DNA of 44,714 nt from Planctomycetaceae bacterium (GTDB taxonomy: Bacteria > Planctomycetota > Planctomycetia > Planctomycetales > Planctomycetaceae): contig JAJDEI010000130.1 in NCBI GenBank assembly GCA_029259845.1, positions 1 through 44,714 of the forward strand. Direction: 5' to 3'. Both the position numbers and the translations under genes were made by a program. Every line of letters starts with the position of its first letter. Position 1 is the first letter of the stretch. This document shows positions 14,916 through 23,440 of this stretch, one piece after another. The notes under the pieces were generated by a model. That model did no database searches, was not told where the DNA came from, and saw only the letters and a program-made list of their open reading frames with translations.

Positions 14916-16466
14916 TCACCCAAGAATCGGCAACAATTCGTGTGAACCGTGCTGGACCTCACGGGTGACGATCGTGCCGATGAGGGTGGTTTGGGTGCAG
15001 TCGTGGAGGGTGATGTCGGCCAGTGTGCCGGCGAGACGGGGGTTGCCGTCGAAGACCACGATGCGGTCGCACTTAGTGCGGCCGACGAGTTGCGTTGTTG
15101 GCTGCTGGCTGTTGGCTGTTGGCTGTTGGCTGGTTCCTGTTCCCTGATCCCCGCCCCCGGTTCCCTGGCCGCTGCTCGCGCCGTCGTGCCAGCCGGGGAG
15201 GGCGCTCGGCGTTGCCTCGCGGCTAACGGACCATTTGCTGGGGCCTTCGACGAGCACCTGGACCGTCTGACCGATCAGCGCGGCGTTGTCCTCCTCGCTG
15301 ATCTCGTTCTGCAGGGCGAGCAACTCGTTGTTGCGGCGTTTCTTGACCTCTTCGGGGATGTCGTCCGCGTACAGGTCGAATGCTTTGGTGCCGCGGCGGG
15401 GGGAGTATTTGAAGATGAAGCTGTTCTTGAAGCGGTACTCGCGGACGGCGTCCATGCTCTTCTGGAAAGACTCTTCGCTCTCGCCGCAGAAGCCGACGAT
15501 GAAGTCGCTGGAGACGGCACAGTCCGGAACGATTGCCCGGATGCGGTCCATCATGGCGGCGTAGTCGGCGGTGGTGTAGCCGCGCTTCATGCGGGCGAGG
15601 ACGTCGTCGCAGCCGGACTGCAACGGCACGTGCAGGTAGTGGGCCACCTTGGGCAGATCGCGGACCGCTTCCAGCAGCTCGGTCGTCATGTCCTTGGGAT
15701 AGTTGGTGACGAACTTGATCCGCTCGATGCCCGGCGTGTCGTGAATGAGTTCCAGGAGTTGGCTCAAGCCCAGGGGTTGCGACCCTTGGGCTTGTTGGGA
15801 TTTGTACGAGTTAACGGTCTGCCCGAGCAGCGTGACTTCCTTCACGCCTTGTTCGGCGAGAGTGAGGACTTCGCGGGCGATGTCGCCGGGCGGACGGGAC
15901 TGTTCCGGGCCGCGCGTGTTAGGGACGACGCAGTAGGTGCAGAACTTGTCGCATCCGATCATGATGCGGACGTACGCCTGCCACGGAGACGGCCGCATCT
16001 GCGGATCGCGGAGCGGGTCGTAACTCTCAAAACTGCCGGCGACCTGCGCGCGATTGCCCTCTTTTCTGCCGAGCGAAACGGCAAGCCTTCGCTTGCGGTT
16101 TCGCCGCACATCGTCCACCAGTTGGGGGATGTCGGCCAGTTGCCCGGTCCCGACGACCAGATCGACGTGCGGCGCCCGCTGGAAGACACGTTCCTTTTCC
16201 TGTTGGGCCATGCAGCCGATGACGCCGATCACTTTCGCCGGGTTGGCCCGCTTATTGTGCTTGAAGCGTCCGACCGAGCTGTACGTCTTCTGCTCGGCCA
16301 GTTCCCGGACGCTGCACGTGTTGAACAGGACGGTATCCGCCTCCTTGGGGTCGTCCGTCAGCTCGTAGCCCTGTTGCCGCAGGGCCGCAACGACCAGTTC
16401 GCTGTCGAGCACGTTCATCTGACAGCCGACGGTTTCGATGTAGAGTTTACCGTTGTGGTCGCTCAT
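14916..16466 (-). CDS. miaB: tRNA-2-methylthio-N6-dimethylallyladenosine synthase MiaB
   Basis: The protein has 516 residues. It is a radical SAM methylthiotransferase acting on i6A37 of tRNAs. The N-terminal UPF0004 cluster ligands are C15 (ETVGCQMN), C51 (FNTCSVR) and C85 (GVIGCM). The radical SAM cluster is C172-xxx-C176-xx-C179 (GCDKFCTYC). LHVPLQSGCDDVLARMKRGY and the VGFCGES segment are conserved. The C-terminal TRAM domain is interrupted at about residues 417-461 by a low-complexity Gly/Thr/Gln/Ser insert. Residues about 224-236 (QQAQGSQPLGLSQ) are encoded by a palindromic repeat of the family also found in nrdA. Both insertions keep the frame, so the enzyme is probably functional. Confidence 0.95.
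   Translation of the reverse strand: MSDHNGKLYIETVGCQMNVLDSELVVAALRQQGYELTDDPKEADTVLFNTCSVRELAEQKTYSSVGRFKHNKRANPAKVIGVIGCMAQQEKERVFQRAPHVDLVVGTGQLADIPQLVDDVRRNRKRRLAVSLGRKEGNRAQVAGSFESYDPLRDPQMRPSPWQAYVRIMIGCDKFCTYCVVPNTRGPEQSRPPGDIAREVLTLAEQGVKEVTLLGQTVNSYKSQQAQGSQPLGLSQLLELIHDTPGIERIKFVTNYPKDMTTELLEAVRDLPKVAHYLHVPLQSGCDDVLARMKRGYTTADYAAMMDRIRAIVPDCAVSSDFIVGFCGESEESFQKSMDAVREYRFKNSFIFKYSPRRGTKAFDLYADDIPEEVKKRRNNELLALQNEISEEDNAALIGQTVQVLVEGPSKWSVSREATPSALPGWHDGASSGQGTGGGDQGTGTSQQPTANSQQPTTQLVGRTKCDRIVVFDGNPRLAGTLADITLHDCTQTTLIGTIVTREVQHGSHELLPILG
15097..15131. repeat. 7-bp tandem repeat (GTTGGCT x5) inside miaB
   Basis: There are five consecutive 7-bp units, four GTTGGCT and one GCTGGCT. 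They encode part of the Gln/Pro/Ser insert in the MiaB TRAM domain (read from the other strand). Because 7 is not a multiple of 3, gain or loss of one unit would shift the frame. Confidence 0.8.
15765..15794. repeat. CCCACGGG-family palindrome inside miaB
   Basis: CAAGCCCAGGGGT pairs with ACCCTTGGGCTTG in a 13-bp stem (one G-T pair) around a TGCG loop. It differs by a few bases from the perfect intergenic copy at 40846-40877. It encodes residues about 224-236 of MiaB in a variable loop, without breaking the frame. Confidence 0.75.
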
Positions 16467-16553
16467 TTCTCACCAGGGAGACACAGAGACACAGAGGTTG
16501 CACGAAGGGCTGAGTGTGATGGAATTGCGAAGGCGACACAAGATCGGCCAGCG

Positions 16554-16816
16554 GTTGGAGTTCAGCCTTCAGGCTGGTCGAGGCAGGCTCAAGCCGGGTG
16601 CATCCGCTCACTGGTGGGGGGTGGCTGGGGCGATCTGACACTGCTGATGAGTCAGCCGCTCGGAACTCTGGGGCTGTGGACAGTGAACGAGCGACGTGAC
16701 GGCCCCAGTGCTCGGTCTCAGGACGCGTTTCCGTTGCCTCAACAGCGCCCCAGCCACCCTGAAATGAGCGAGCACCACCATCCAACGGATACACCCACTC
16801 AAGCCTGAACTCCAAC
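16554..16816. repeat. GTTGGAGTTCAGCC inverted repeat enclosing the MITE-like element
   Basis: GTTGGAGTTCAGCCTT begins at 16554, and the inverse AAGCCTGAACTCCAAC lies at 16801-16816. The same arms occur close together at 4984-5053 and 11714-11771. Here they are pushed apart by the 139-bp element, as if it had inserted into an existing palindromic repeat. Confidence 0.6.
16620..16758. mobile_element. MITE-like element, copy B (139 bp, perfect 13-bp terminal inverted repeats)
   Basis: GGTGGCTGGGGCG (16620-16632) and CGCCCCAGCCACC (16746-16758) are perfect inverted repeats. The internal TCTGGGGCTGTG and the TCTGAC following the left end are shared with copy A at 4139-4276, while the rest has diverged. 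It has no open frame of note. It is non-autonomous if mobile; the transposase that would recognise the ends is not in this window. Confidence 0.65.
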
Positions 16817-16887
16817 ACGGGATTGCCCTCAGTGACCGGACAGGACACAATCAGGTTCGCATTTCTCAGGCCCCGTGGAGTCTCCCC

Positions 16888-18591
16888 ATGCGATCGCCTT
16901 GCCGACTGCCGAGCCTGCTGCTCGTCACCCTTGCCACGCTTGCGGTTTCGCAGCGGTCCCCAGCCTTCGACGACCTCAGCCTCATCCTGCGCCACCGGGT
17001 GGAAACCGCCGAAGGATCCGGGCGGTACCACACGCTCACGCGGCAGGAAACCTGGGACCCGGCGAAGACGGCGATCATTGTGTGCGACATGTGGGACCTG
17101 CACCACTGCCTGAATGCGGTCCGGCGGGAAGGCGAGTTCGCCCCGCGTCTCGAACAACTGCTGCAATCGGCCCGCGAACAGGGCGTGACCATCATTCATG
17201 CCCCCAGCAGTTGCATGGACTTTTACGAAGGCCACCCAGCCCGCCAGCGCGCCCAGGCGGCTCCCCCAGCAGCCAATCTGCCCCATGAAATCGGTGCCTG
17301 GTGCCATCGCATCCCGGAAGAAGAACGGGGCAAGTATCCGATCGACCAATCGGACGGCGGCGAGGACGACGACGTTGCCGAACACGCTGAGTGGGCCGCC
17401 AAACTGGTCGCGATGGGCCGAAATCCCAAAGCCCCCTGGAAGCGGCAAATCGACGTGCTCACCGTCGACGCTGACCGCGACTTCATCAGTGACCAGGGAG
17501 ACGAAGTCTGGAACATTCTTGAAGACTGCGGCATCGACAACGTCATCCTCACCGGCGTGCACACCAACATGTGCGTCCTCGGCCGCCCGTTCGGCCTGCG
17601 GCAACTCGCCAAGAACGGCAAACATGTGGTCCTCATGCGGGACCTCACCGACACCATGTACAACCCACAGGCGTGGCCGTACGTCAGCCACTTCACCGGG
17701 ACCGATCTCATCGTCGGGCACATCGAAAAGTTTGTCTGCCCGACGATCACCAGCGACCAACGGATCGGCGGCGAGCCGTTCGTCTTCCAGCACGACACCC
17801 GCCCGCACGTCGTGTTTCTCATCGGCGAAAAGGAGTACCGCACGAACGAGACGCTGCCCCGGTTCGCCCTCGAACAACTCGGCAAGGATTACCGCGTCAG
17901 CTTCGTCTTTGCTGACACCACAGACCGCAACCAGTTCCCGGGCATCAAGGCTCTCGAAGATGCTGACATCCTGTTCGTCAGCGTCCGCCGCCGCACACCG
18001 CCGCCGGAACAGCTCGACGTCGTCAGGCAACACGTCGCCGCCGGCAAACCGGTCGTCGGCATTCGCACCGCCTCCCACGCCTTCACCCTTCGGGGCAAAC
18101 CAGCCCCCGCAGGACTGGCATCATGGCCCGAGTTCGACGCCCAGATCTTCGGCGGCAACTACTCCAACCATCACGGCAACAAACTGATCGCCACGGTCAA
18201 CATTATCCCGGAACACGCCGGCCACCCGATCCTCGACGGCGTGGCCACGGCTGCGTTCACGTCCGGTGGCTCCCTGTACGTCGTCACCCCCCTCGCTGCC
18301 GGCACCAGCCCGCTGCTGATGGGCCGCGTCGCAGGCCACGGCCCCGAACCAATGGCCTGGACCTTCACCCGCGCCGACGGCGGCCGCTCCTTCTACACGT
18401 CCCTCGGCTACCCCGACGACTTCCAAACCCCCGCCTTCGTCCGCATCCTCAAGAATGCCATCGACTGGGTGGCGGAAGAGACTCGTGCCGACAAGGCTTC
18501 GGCAACCGCGGATCAATGTCGAATTCGTCGGCGAAGCGGCGTGTCAGTGTGCTACGTACGCATGGGACGTCATGTGGCGGTTGCACTCTGA
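16888..18591 (+). CDS. Secreted fusion of isochorismatase-like and ThuA-like domains
   Basis: The protein has 567 residues and a signal peptide (MRSPCRLPSLLLVTLATLAV). Residues about 55-275 are a cysteine-hydrolase (isochorismatase-like) domain with Asp67 in AIIVCDMWDLH and the nucleophile Cys229 in VHTNMCVLGRPFG. Residues about 290-525 match the ThuA-like (trehalose utilisation/glutamine amidotransferase-like) fold: PHVVFLIGEKEYRTNETLPRFA, ADILFVSVRRRTPP and HPILDGVATAAFTSGGSLY. The last 40 residues are irregular. Such fusions occur in Planctomycetes and the substrate is not established. Miscall of either domain is unlikely; function beyond hydrolase is inference. Confidence 0.85.
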   Translation: MRSPCRLPSLLLVTLATLAVSQRSPAFDDLSLILRHRVETAEGSGRYHTLTRQETWDPAKTAIIVCDMWDLHHCLNAVRREGEFAPRLEQLLQSAREQGVTIIHAPSSCMDFYEGHPARQRAQAAPPAANLPHEIGAWCHRIPEEERGKYPIDQSDGGEDDDVAEHAEWAAKLVAMGRNPKAPWKRQIDVLTVDADRDFISDQGDEVWNILEDCGIDNVILTGVHTNMCVLGRPFGLRQLAKNGKHVVLMRDLTDTMYNPQAWPYVSHFTGTDLIVGHIEKFVCPTITSDQRIGGEPFVFQHDTRPHVVFLIGEKEYRTNETLPRFALEQLGKDYRVSFVFADTTDRNQFPGIKALEDADILFVSVRRRTPPPEQLDVVRQHVAAGKPVVGIRTASHAFTLRGKPAPAGLASWPEFDAQIFGGNYSNHHGNKLIATVNIIPEHAGHPILDGVATAAFTSGGSLYVVTPLAAGTSPLLMGRVAGHGPEPMAWTFTRADGGRSFYTSLGYPDDFQTPAFVRILKNAIDWVAEETRADKASATADQCRIRRRSGVSVCYVRMGRHVAVAL

Positions 18592-18679
18592 ATTCACGAA
18601 ACACGGCCCGTGGAACACACCAGGTTGCCGGAGCGCGTACTTCACACACCCGACGAATAATCCGGGCGAAGGCCATCGC

Positions 18680-19087
18680 ATGTCGTACAAACAACGATCG
18701 ACGAAATGGGCGATTCAGACCACGTACGCCAGCGAGCCCACGCGGTATGAATGCCCGCAGTTCGGTGAAGCCGTCAACCTGGACTGCTTCTTCACGCTTG
18801 ATGCGCCGCAAGGAGCCGAGGGATTTCTGGGCCCTTGCTCTTGCCAGGTTCGCTGCAACGTCGCCGACCGATGCCCTGCGCTGGCAAAGGGCAACTGCCC
18901 GCTCACCCGCGGCCGGGGAGACGTGCTCAACGACATGAGGATTTCGGTGCTCGCCGGAGAGCGGTCACTGCTGTTGGAAGATGACGGGACGGTCTTCGAA
19001 GTCGGCGAGGTTCGACCGGACGGACATGTCATCTGGTTCGGCCAGACCACGGTGAGCGGTGACGGAACCGCCCGGCAGCCGCAGTGA
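18680..19087 (+). CDS. Small Cys-containing protein of unknown function
   Basis: The protein has 135 residues from ATG 18680 (GAAGG about 9 bases upstream). The same frame is open further upstream into the preceding gene, so that start is a choice. Seven cysteines cluster in the first half, including GPCSCQVRCNVADRCPALAKGNC, which could bind a metal or form disulfides. The second half has short beta-like segments (LLLEDDGTVFEVGEVRPDGHVIWFG). No signal peptide was seen and no family was recognised. It may be co-transcribed with the ThuA fusion gene 89 bp upstream. Confidence 0.55.
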   Translation: MSYKQRSTKWAIQTTYASEPTRYECPQFGEAVNLDCFFTLDAPQGAEGFLGPCSCQVRCNVADRCPALAKGNCPLTRGRGDVLNDMRISVLAGERSLLLEDDGTVFEVGEVRPDGHVIWFGQTTVSGDGTARQPQ

Positions 19088-19176
19088 CGCAACGCCCGCT
19101 TGGCCAACCGCGCGTCCCGATGAATGCGATTCGGTTCCGATCGGCAAAGCCGGATCGGCATGGCTGTTTCTTAGCC

Positions 19177-20439
19177 CTATTCGCCGGGCGCCGGCAGCAG
19201 GTCGATTCCGTCGTGATTGGGTCGCACGCGCAAGCGAATCGACCAGATCGCTTCGGTCTTCGCATCCTTGGTGGAGTGCCCGCCGGTGTGGATGTAGGCC
19301 GCCCAGACAGTGCCGTCCGCCAATTCGACCGCTTGGCCGTAGCCGTACACGGAGGGGTCGACCGCGAATCCCCACTTCTTGTGGGGGCAGTTCCAAGTCT
19401 GGCCGCCATCCGTGCTGAGCATCGCACGCAATCCGCCTTTTCCGTAAGACCCGTGGAGGCACAACAGCGTCCCGTCTCGCAGAGTCATCAACCGCGGCTC
19501 GAACAGCCGGATGCCAAAAGAGACAGGCTCGGTCCAAGAACGGCCCCCATCATCGGACCAGGCGATGTCCCCCTCGGGACGCGCGACGAATACAAGGCGG
19601 CCGTCCGGAAGCTGTGTCACCCCAGTTTCGGACATCTCATGGTCTGTCAACACGACCGAGAGGAATTCCCAAGTGTCGCCGCGATCAGCCGAACGGCAGA
19701 AGGCGACCCTGTCGTGCTCTGCACCCTCGGTCCTGCCGTAAACGCAAATGAGCGCCGAGCCATCTTGAAGTTCGATGATCGGCCCATCCGTGGCGTCGAA
19801 CACAAACGGAACCGGCAATCGCTTCGGCTCCTGCTCCCAGGTTTGGCCGTTGTCGAAAGAGCGGATGATTCCCGTGAGAGTCGTCTTGCTTGGATCACGG
19901 GTGAGATCGGTGCCGCTCGGACCGGGATACGTAAACAGACTACAGAGAATCGTGCCGTCTTGCAGTTGGCAGAAGTTGGGAGCGCGGTCGTCCGCAGGCG
20001 TGTCGAGGAGAACGGCGGGCTTGGACCACGTCTTCCCGCCGTCCGTGGAACGGATAATTTCAGCGCGACCGCCGCGCGGGGCGTCAATGTCGGTCGGCAT
20101 GCCAATCTTCTTCCACTCTTCCATCGCCGCCGGGTTCGCCGCGAAGTAGGCAGTCGGCGGCGAGGCATGCCAGTAACCAGAAGAAAAGCCGACGAGCATC
20201 GTGCCGTCCCGCAGCACGATCGGCGACTGCCAGCCGACAAAACCACCATAGCCGGGATAGGGGTCGGGCTGGTTCACGCCGGGACCAACCAGCATGCGGC
20301 GGCACTCGCGATAGTCTCCGGCAGGACCGCCGCCGGCAATGACCTTCACAACAGGAGCCTTCGTGGCGGTTGCGTCCTGTGCCAGTACTACGGGCGTTGT
20401 GCACAGCGTGGAAATCGCAAACAGTACGATGATCTTCAT
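19177..20439 (-). CDS. Secreted sialidase-like (BNR/Asp-box) protein
   Basis: The protein has 420 residues and a signal peptide (MKIIVLFAISTLCTTPVVLA). Five Asp boxes are visible: RSTDGGKTWS, RSFDNGQTWE, RSADRGDTWE, WSDDGGRSWT and LSTDGGQTWN. They define a six-bladed beta-propeller of the exo-alpha-sialidase type. The conserved GFVGWQSPIVLRDGTMLVGF precedes them. Sialidase activity itself is not certain, since many Planctomycete members act on other glycans. The start ATG 20439 has TTGAGG upstream, but an IS3 end begins at 20455, only 15 bp away, so its promoter lies in or beyond IS-derived DNA. Confidence 0.85.
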   Translation of the reverse strand: MKIIVLFAISTLCTTPVVLAQDATATKAPVVKVIAGGGPAGDYRECRRMLVGPGVNQPDPYPGYGGFVGWQSPIVLRDGTMLVGFSSGYWHASPPTAYFAANPAAMEEWKKIGMPTDIDAPRGGRAEIIRSTDGGKTWSKPAVLLDTPADDRAPNFCQLQDGTILCSLFTYPGPSGTDLTRDPSKTTLTGIIRSFDNGQTWEQEPKRLPVPFVFDATDGPIIELQDGSALICVYGRTEGAEHDRVAFCRSADRGDTWEFLSVVLTDHEMSETGVTQLPDGRLVFVARPEGDIAWSDDGGRSWTEPVSFGIRLFEPRLMTLRDGTLLCLHGSYGKGGLRAMLSTDGGQTWNCPHKKWGFAVDPSVYGYGQAVELADGTVWAAYIHTGGHSTKDAKTEAIWSIRLRVRPNHDGIDLLPAPGE

Positions 20440-20454
20440 CTCGAAACCTCAAGG

Positions 20455-20822
20455 TGAACTGCCCCCGATTTGGTGGGCGCGGGATTCGGGTTAGTCAGTT
20501 CGGCGATTCTGGTGGAATGGTCCTTGGAGGAGTTGCCTTCGTTGGATCCGGTGCGGAGGCGGCAACCACCAATCTCGCTTCCGGTGCCGGGGGGTGATCG
20601 CCGAAGGCACAGTGCGGACGGATTGTAATGTACTCCTGTCGCCAACGTTCAATCAGCACGTTGGCCTCCAATCAGGTAACGAACTGCTCCACATCCAACC
20701 GTTCAGACCGCAACGTACCGTTGAAGGACTTGTTGTCGCCATTCTCCCACGGACTGCCCGGTTCGAAAGACAACGTCTTCACACCCACGCGCCTGAGCCA
20801 TTCGGTGACCTGGCGCGCCGGG
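20455..20822 (-). pseudogene. IS3-family transposase OrfB, C-terminal remnant with IS end
   Basis: Read on the minus strand, the remnant encodes WLRRVGVKTLSFEPGSPWEN then GDNKSFNGTLRSERLDVEQF, a stop (TCA on the plus strand at 20672-20674), then ANVLIERWRQEYITIRPHCAFGDHPP. This is the end of an IS3 integrase core. The Glu of the DDE triad, normally in YIESFNG, is replaced (NKSFNG). The terminus TGAACTGCCCCC at 20455 and the following 100 bp closely resemble 44505-44610, so both are ends of related IS3 elements. The copy is dead. Confidence 0.8.
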
Positions 20823-21129
20823 TGACGCTCGGTCGCGCCTCTTGCGCCGACAACGACTCTAACGGTTATACGCTTTGCGACGATTGCGTGCAGCAGTCAT
20901 CCGGCCGACGTTCCCGTCTGCCGGCGACTTGGGAATACGCACGGCACCGAGAATACCGGATGAACCGATTCGCCCAACGAAACCGAATCTGGCAATTCTC
21001 CGGATGAAACTCGTGGAGGCCCGTTCATTTCCCGCCTCTGGTTCGCCTAAGACGCCGGATGCTGCAACGTCATTCCAATTCTGCCGATCTTTCCAGCAGG
21101 TCCGCTCGCATCGCTATTTCTCGAATGTC
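20823..21129. other. Gap between the IS3 remnant and the porin cluster
   Basis: No gene was recognised. The short open frames here have no family features. Confidence 0.4.
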
Positions 21130-21560
21130 GGGTGAAAGTGATTCATCCGATGTTACGAACGATCCGAATGACCGCACTCGTTTTGACGGTGTCGCCTGGG
21201 TTGAATCGAACCGGACCGGGCTGCCTGCCATGCGGTTCAGCGGGAGCCGGTCAGTGCGCGGCACGCGGCTGCTTTGATGGCCTCTGGATTCGTAGAAGCC
21301 CGTGCGGGAACGTCCCGTGCCAAGCAAGCGATCGTCGACGACCTGGACCTCACGCAGTTCTATCAAGGGATGGCCAACGGAGGCGCCGGACGCACGTTCA
21401 AGCCGGGCGGCAAGCTCGACGATCAGTTCATCTTTTCTGCCGGGGCGAAGAGGAGCACTGTTGCTGCCGGCATCGTCAGTGAATTGTCGGACCGCAGCGT
21501 CACTGTTGGGGCTGCGAGGCGACCAACTTCACTTCGCACAATTCAATCACTGACGTAGTG
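21130..21560 (+). pseudogene. Broken OprB-type porin paralogue 1
   Basis: Two frames together resemble the intact porin that follows. One frame gives MTALVLTVSPG as a leader, then GPGCLPCGSAGAGQC and FDGLW, matching GCLPCDSPGA and DDLW. After a +1 shift, IVDDLDLTQFYQGMANGG and GGKLDDQFIF match IVADLQLTQFYQGVSSGG and GGKLDYQFTF. The match ends near 21440. The copy is frameshifted and truncated, a decayed tandem duplicate lying directly upstream of the functional gene. Confidence 0.7.
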
Positions 21561-21570
21561 GGTTTTCGTC

Positions 21571-23031
21571 ATGAATCGATCGACACTGCTGCTGGCTGTT
21601 TTCGCGCCTTGCGTCGTTCGCGGCGTGTTGTCGGCACCCGTCCAGGCTCAAACGGGCAGCCGGATTCCGGCGGCGAGGAGGGAATCCGAAGTGCCTGCAG
21701 CCCACGCCGAAGTCGATCGCCTCTTCGGTCACGACGCATCCTGGATCCAACCGGCCGGCCACCTGTCTTCCGGGAGCGGATGCTGTGATGAGGGCTGCCT
21801 GCCGTGTGATTCACCGGGAGCGAACCCGTCCGCGGGACACGCCAGCTGCGATGATCTCTGGACCCGCTCTAGCCTGACAAACGGCCTCTGGGGTGCCGGG
21901 AAGAAGCTGGCCGAGAATGGAATCGTTGCCGACCTCCAACTGACGCAGTTCTACCAGGGCGTTTCCAGTGGCGGCAGCGAGCAGAACTTCGAATACGGTG
22001 GCAAGCTCGACTACCAGTTCACCTTTCTAGGCGAGAAACTCGGGCTGTGGAAAGGATTCACGACGATCATGCACGCCGAGACGCGATTCGGCGAGGACGT
22101 CAACGCCGACGCGGGTGCTCTTGCCCTCCCCAACGCGAACATGTTGTTTCCGCGACCGGGAGCGCATGAGACTTCGATTTCCGGGCTGTTGTTCATGCAA
22201 GCCCTCAATGAGAGGTTCGCCCTGGCGGCGGGAAAGTTCAACCTCCTCGACCTTTGGCACATGATCTATCCTCACAGCGGCCGTGGTATCGAAGGGTTCA
22301 TGAACACCTCCCTGCTTGCACCGATTCCGATCATCCGTACCACAAACCTGTCCATCAACGGAGCAGGTGCGATGGTGATGGAAGGCAAACAGATTCAAGG
22401 CGCCGTGCTCGTGTACGACACGAACAACTCGTCGACCACGGCCGGATTGGACAATCTGTTCGACGAAGGTGCCGTCCTGCTTGGATACTGGAGATTCTTC
22501 ACCGACATCGGCGGTTTGCCTGGTTCGCACGCGTTCATGGGAAACTGGAGCAGTCGGACGTACACCTCCGTTGACCCCGCCAGTTGGGCAATCATCCCCG
22601 GGCAGGGACTCGTTCCCGGACAAGAGACCGGTTCATGGACCCTCACCTATCTCCTCGACCAGGTGCTGTGGGCTGACCGCTGCAACAAGGAACGAAACCT
22701 TCGTCTGTTCAGCCAGTGGATGCTTGCGGACGGAAACCCCAACCTCTACCGCTGGAGCGGAAACGTCGCGATTCAGGGCACCGGCCTCGTGCCCGGACGG
22801 GACGCCGACACCATGGGAATCGGCTATTTCTACGACGGACTCAGCGGCGACTTCAAACGGTTGCTGACCCCCGTTGTGGCACTGCAAGACACCCAGGGCA
22901 TCGAAATGTACTACAACGCAGCCATTACACCCTGGTTTCATCTGACGGCCGACTTGCAAGTCGTCGACAACCAGAACGTCACCGACGACGCAGCGGTTAT
23001 TCCCGGCCTCCGCGCGAACATCAGATTCTAA
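21571..23031 (+). CDS. OprB-type carbohydrate porin
   Basis: The protein has 486 residues and a signal peptide (MNRSTLLLAVFAPCVVRGVL). It is an outer-membrane beta-barrel of the OprB family: VADLQLTQFYQGVSSGG, GKLDYQFTFLGEKLGLWKG, ALAAGKFNLLD, and a C-terminal AITPWFHLTADLQVVDN and IPGLRANIRF ending in Phe as required for barrel insertion. An N-terminal Cys-containing spacer (CCDEGCLPC) precedes the barrel. OprB porins admit sugars. It is flanked by one broken and one truncated relative, so the locus is a decayed tandem array. Confidence 0.88.
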   Translation: MNRSTLLLAVFAPCVVRGVLSAPVQAQTGSRIPAARRESEVPAAHAEVDRLFGHDASWIQPAGHLSSGSGCCDEGCLPCDSPGANPSAGHASCDDLWTRSSLTNGLWGAGKKLAENGIVADLQLTQFYQGVSSGGSEQNFEYGGKLDYQFTFLGEKLGLWKGFTTIMHAETRFGEDVNADAGALALPNANMLFPRPGAHETSISGLLFMQALNERFALAAGKFNLLDLWHMIYPHSGRGIEGFMNTSLLAPIPIIRTTNLSINGAGAMVMEGKQIQGAVLVYDTNNSSTTAGLDNLFDEGAVLLGYWRFFTDIGGLPGSHAFMGNWSSRTYTSVDPASWAIIPGQGLVPGQETGSWTLTYLLDQVLWADRCNKERNLRLFSQWMLADGNPNLYRWSGNVAIQGTGLVPGRDADTMGIGYFYDGLSGDFKRLLTPVVALQDTQGIEMYYNAAITPWFHLTADLQVVDNQNVTDDAAVIPGLRANIRF

Positions 23032-23135
23032 TCGGAAAACAAACCAGTCGGTTGAACATGACGTTCGCGGATTCTCTGACAACACACCGCTCGAGTTTCG
23101 GTCGAATTGTCCCCCTTGGCTGAGCGTGATTCCAC

Positions 23136-23440
23136 ATGACCTTAAATCGACCGACATGGGCGGCCGTCGGCTCGCTGATGATTGCTTTCGGTGCGTCAGC
23201 GTTGACACAAACAGTGAGTGCGCAATCGATTTCAGATTGCGCCGCGGAGGGACGCCGACCTTTCGCAGACCCGCTGTTTCAGACGACGGGCCACGAGTGT
23301 CGAATTTGCTCGTCAGCACTCCATCTTGGTGACTGGGAAGGTAGCCGCAGCGAACAAAACGCAGTGACTGGCGACTGGTGGGGCGCCCGCCCGTCACTCG
23401 AAGAACGGGGGATCACGTTTGACGCGGCAGTCACTCATAC
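23136..23440 (+). pseudogene. OprB-type porin 2, truncated by IS630 insertion
   Basis: The intact start is MTLNRPTWAAVGSLMIAFGA (signal peptide), followed by a Cys pair and TGDWWGARPSLEERGITFDA, the usual N-terminal barrel strand of carbohydrate porins. The frame enters the IS630 inverted repeat at 23441 and stops about seven codons later, after about 107 codons of an expected 400-plus. No continuation was found beyond the right IS end, so the rest of the gene was lost. Confidence 0.8.

Larger units (their letters stand above)
16467..16887. other. Repeat-filled region between divergent miaB and the ThuA fusion gene
   Basis: No coding region was recognised in these 421 bp. They hold the GGAGTTCAGCC inverted repeats (16554-16575 and 16801-16816), which flank the 139-bp MITE-like element (16620-16758). 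Promoters for both divergent genes must also be here but none stood out. Confidence 0.5.

Noticed and set aside
14949..16808. 619-codon open frame on the plus strand across miaB
   Set aside because: It is antisense to an unmistakable miaB with all cluster-binding cysteines, and its residues are typical of a high-GC shadow frame.
16447..18078. 543-codon minus-strand frame across the isochorismatase-ThuA gene
   Set aside because: Shadow of the fusion gene; no recognisable domain.
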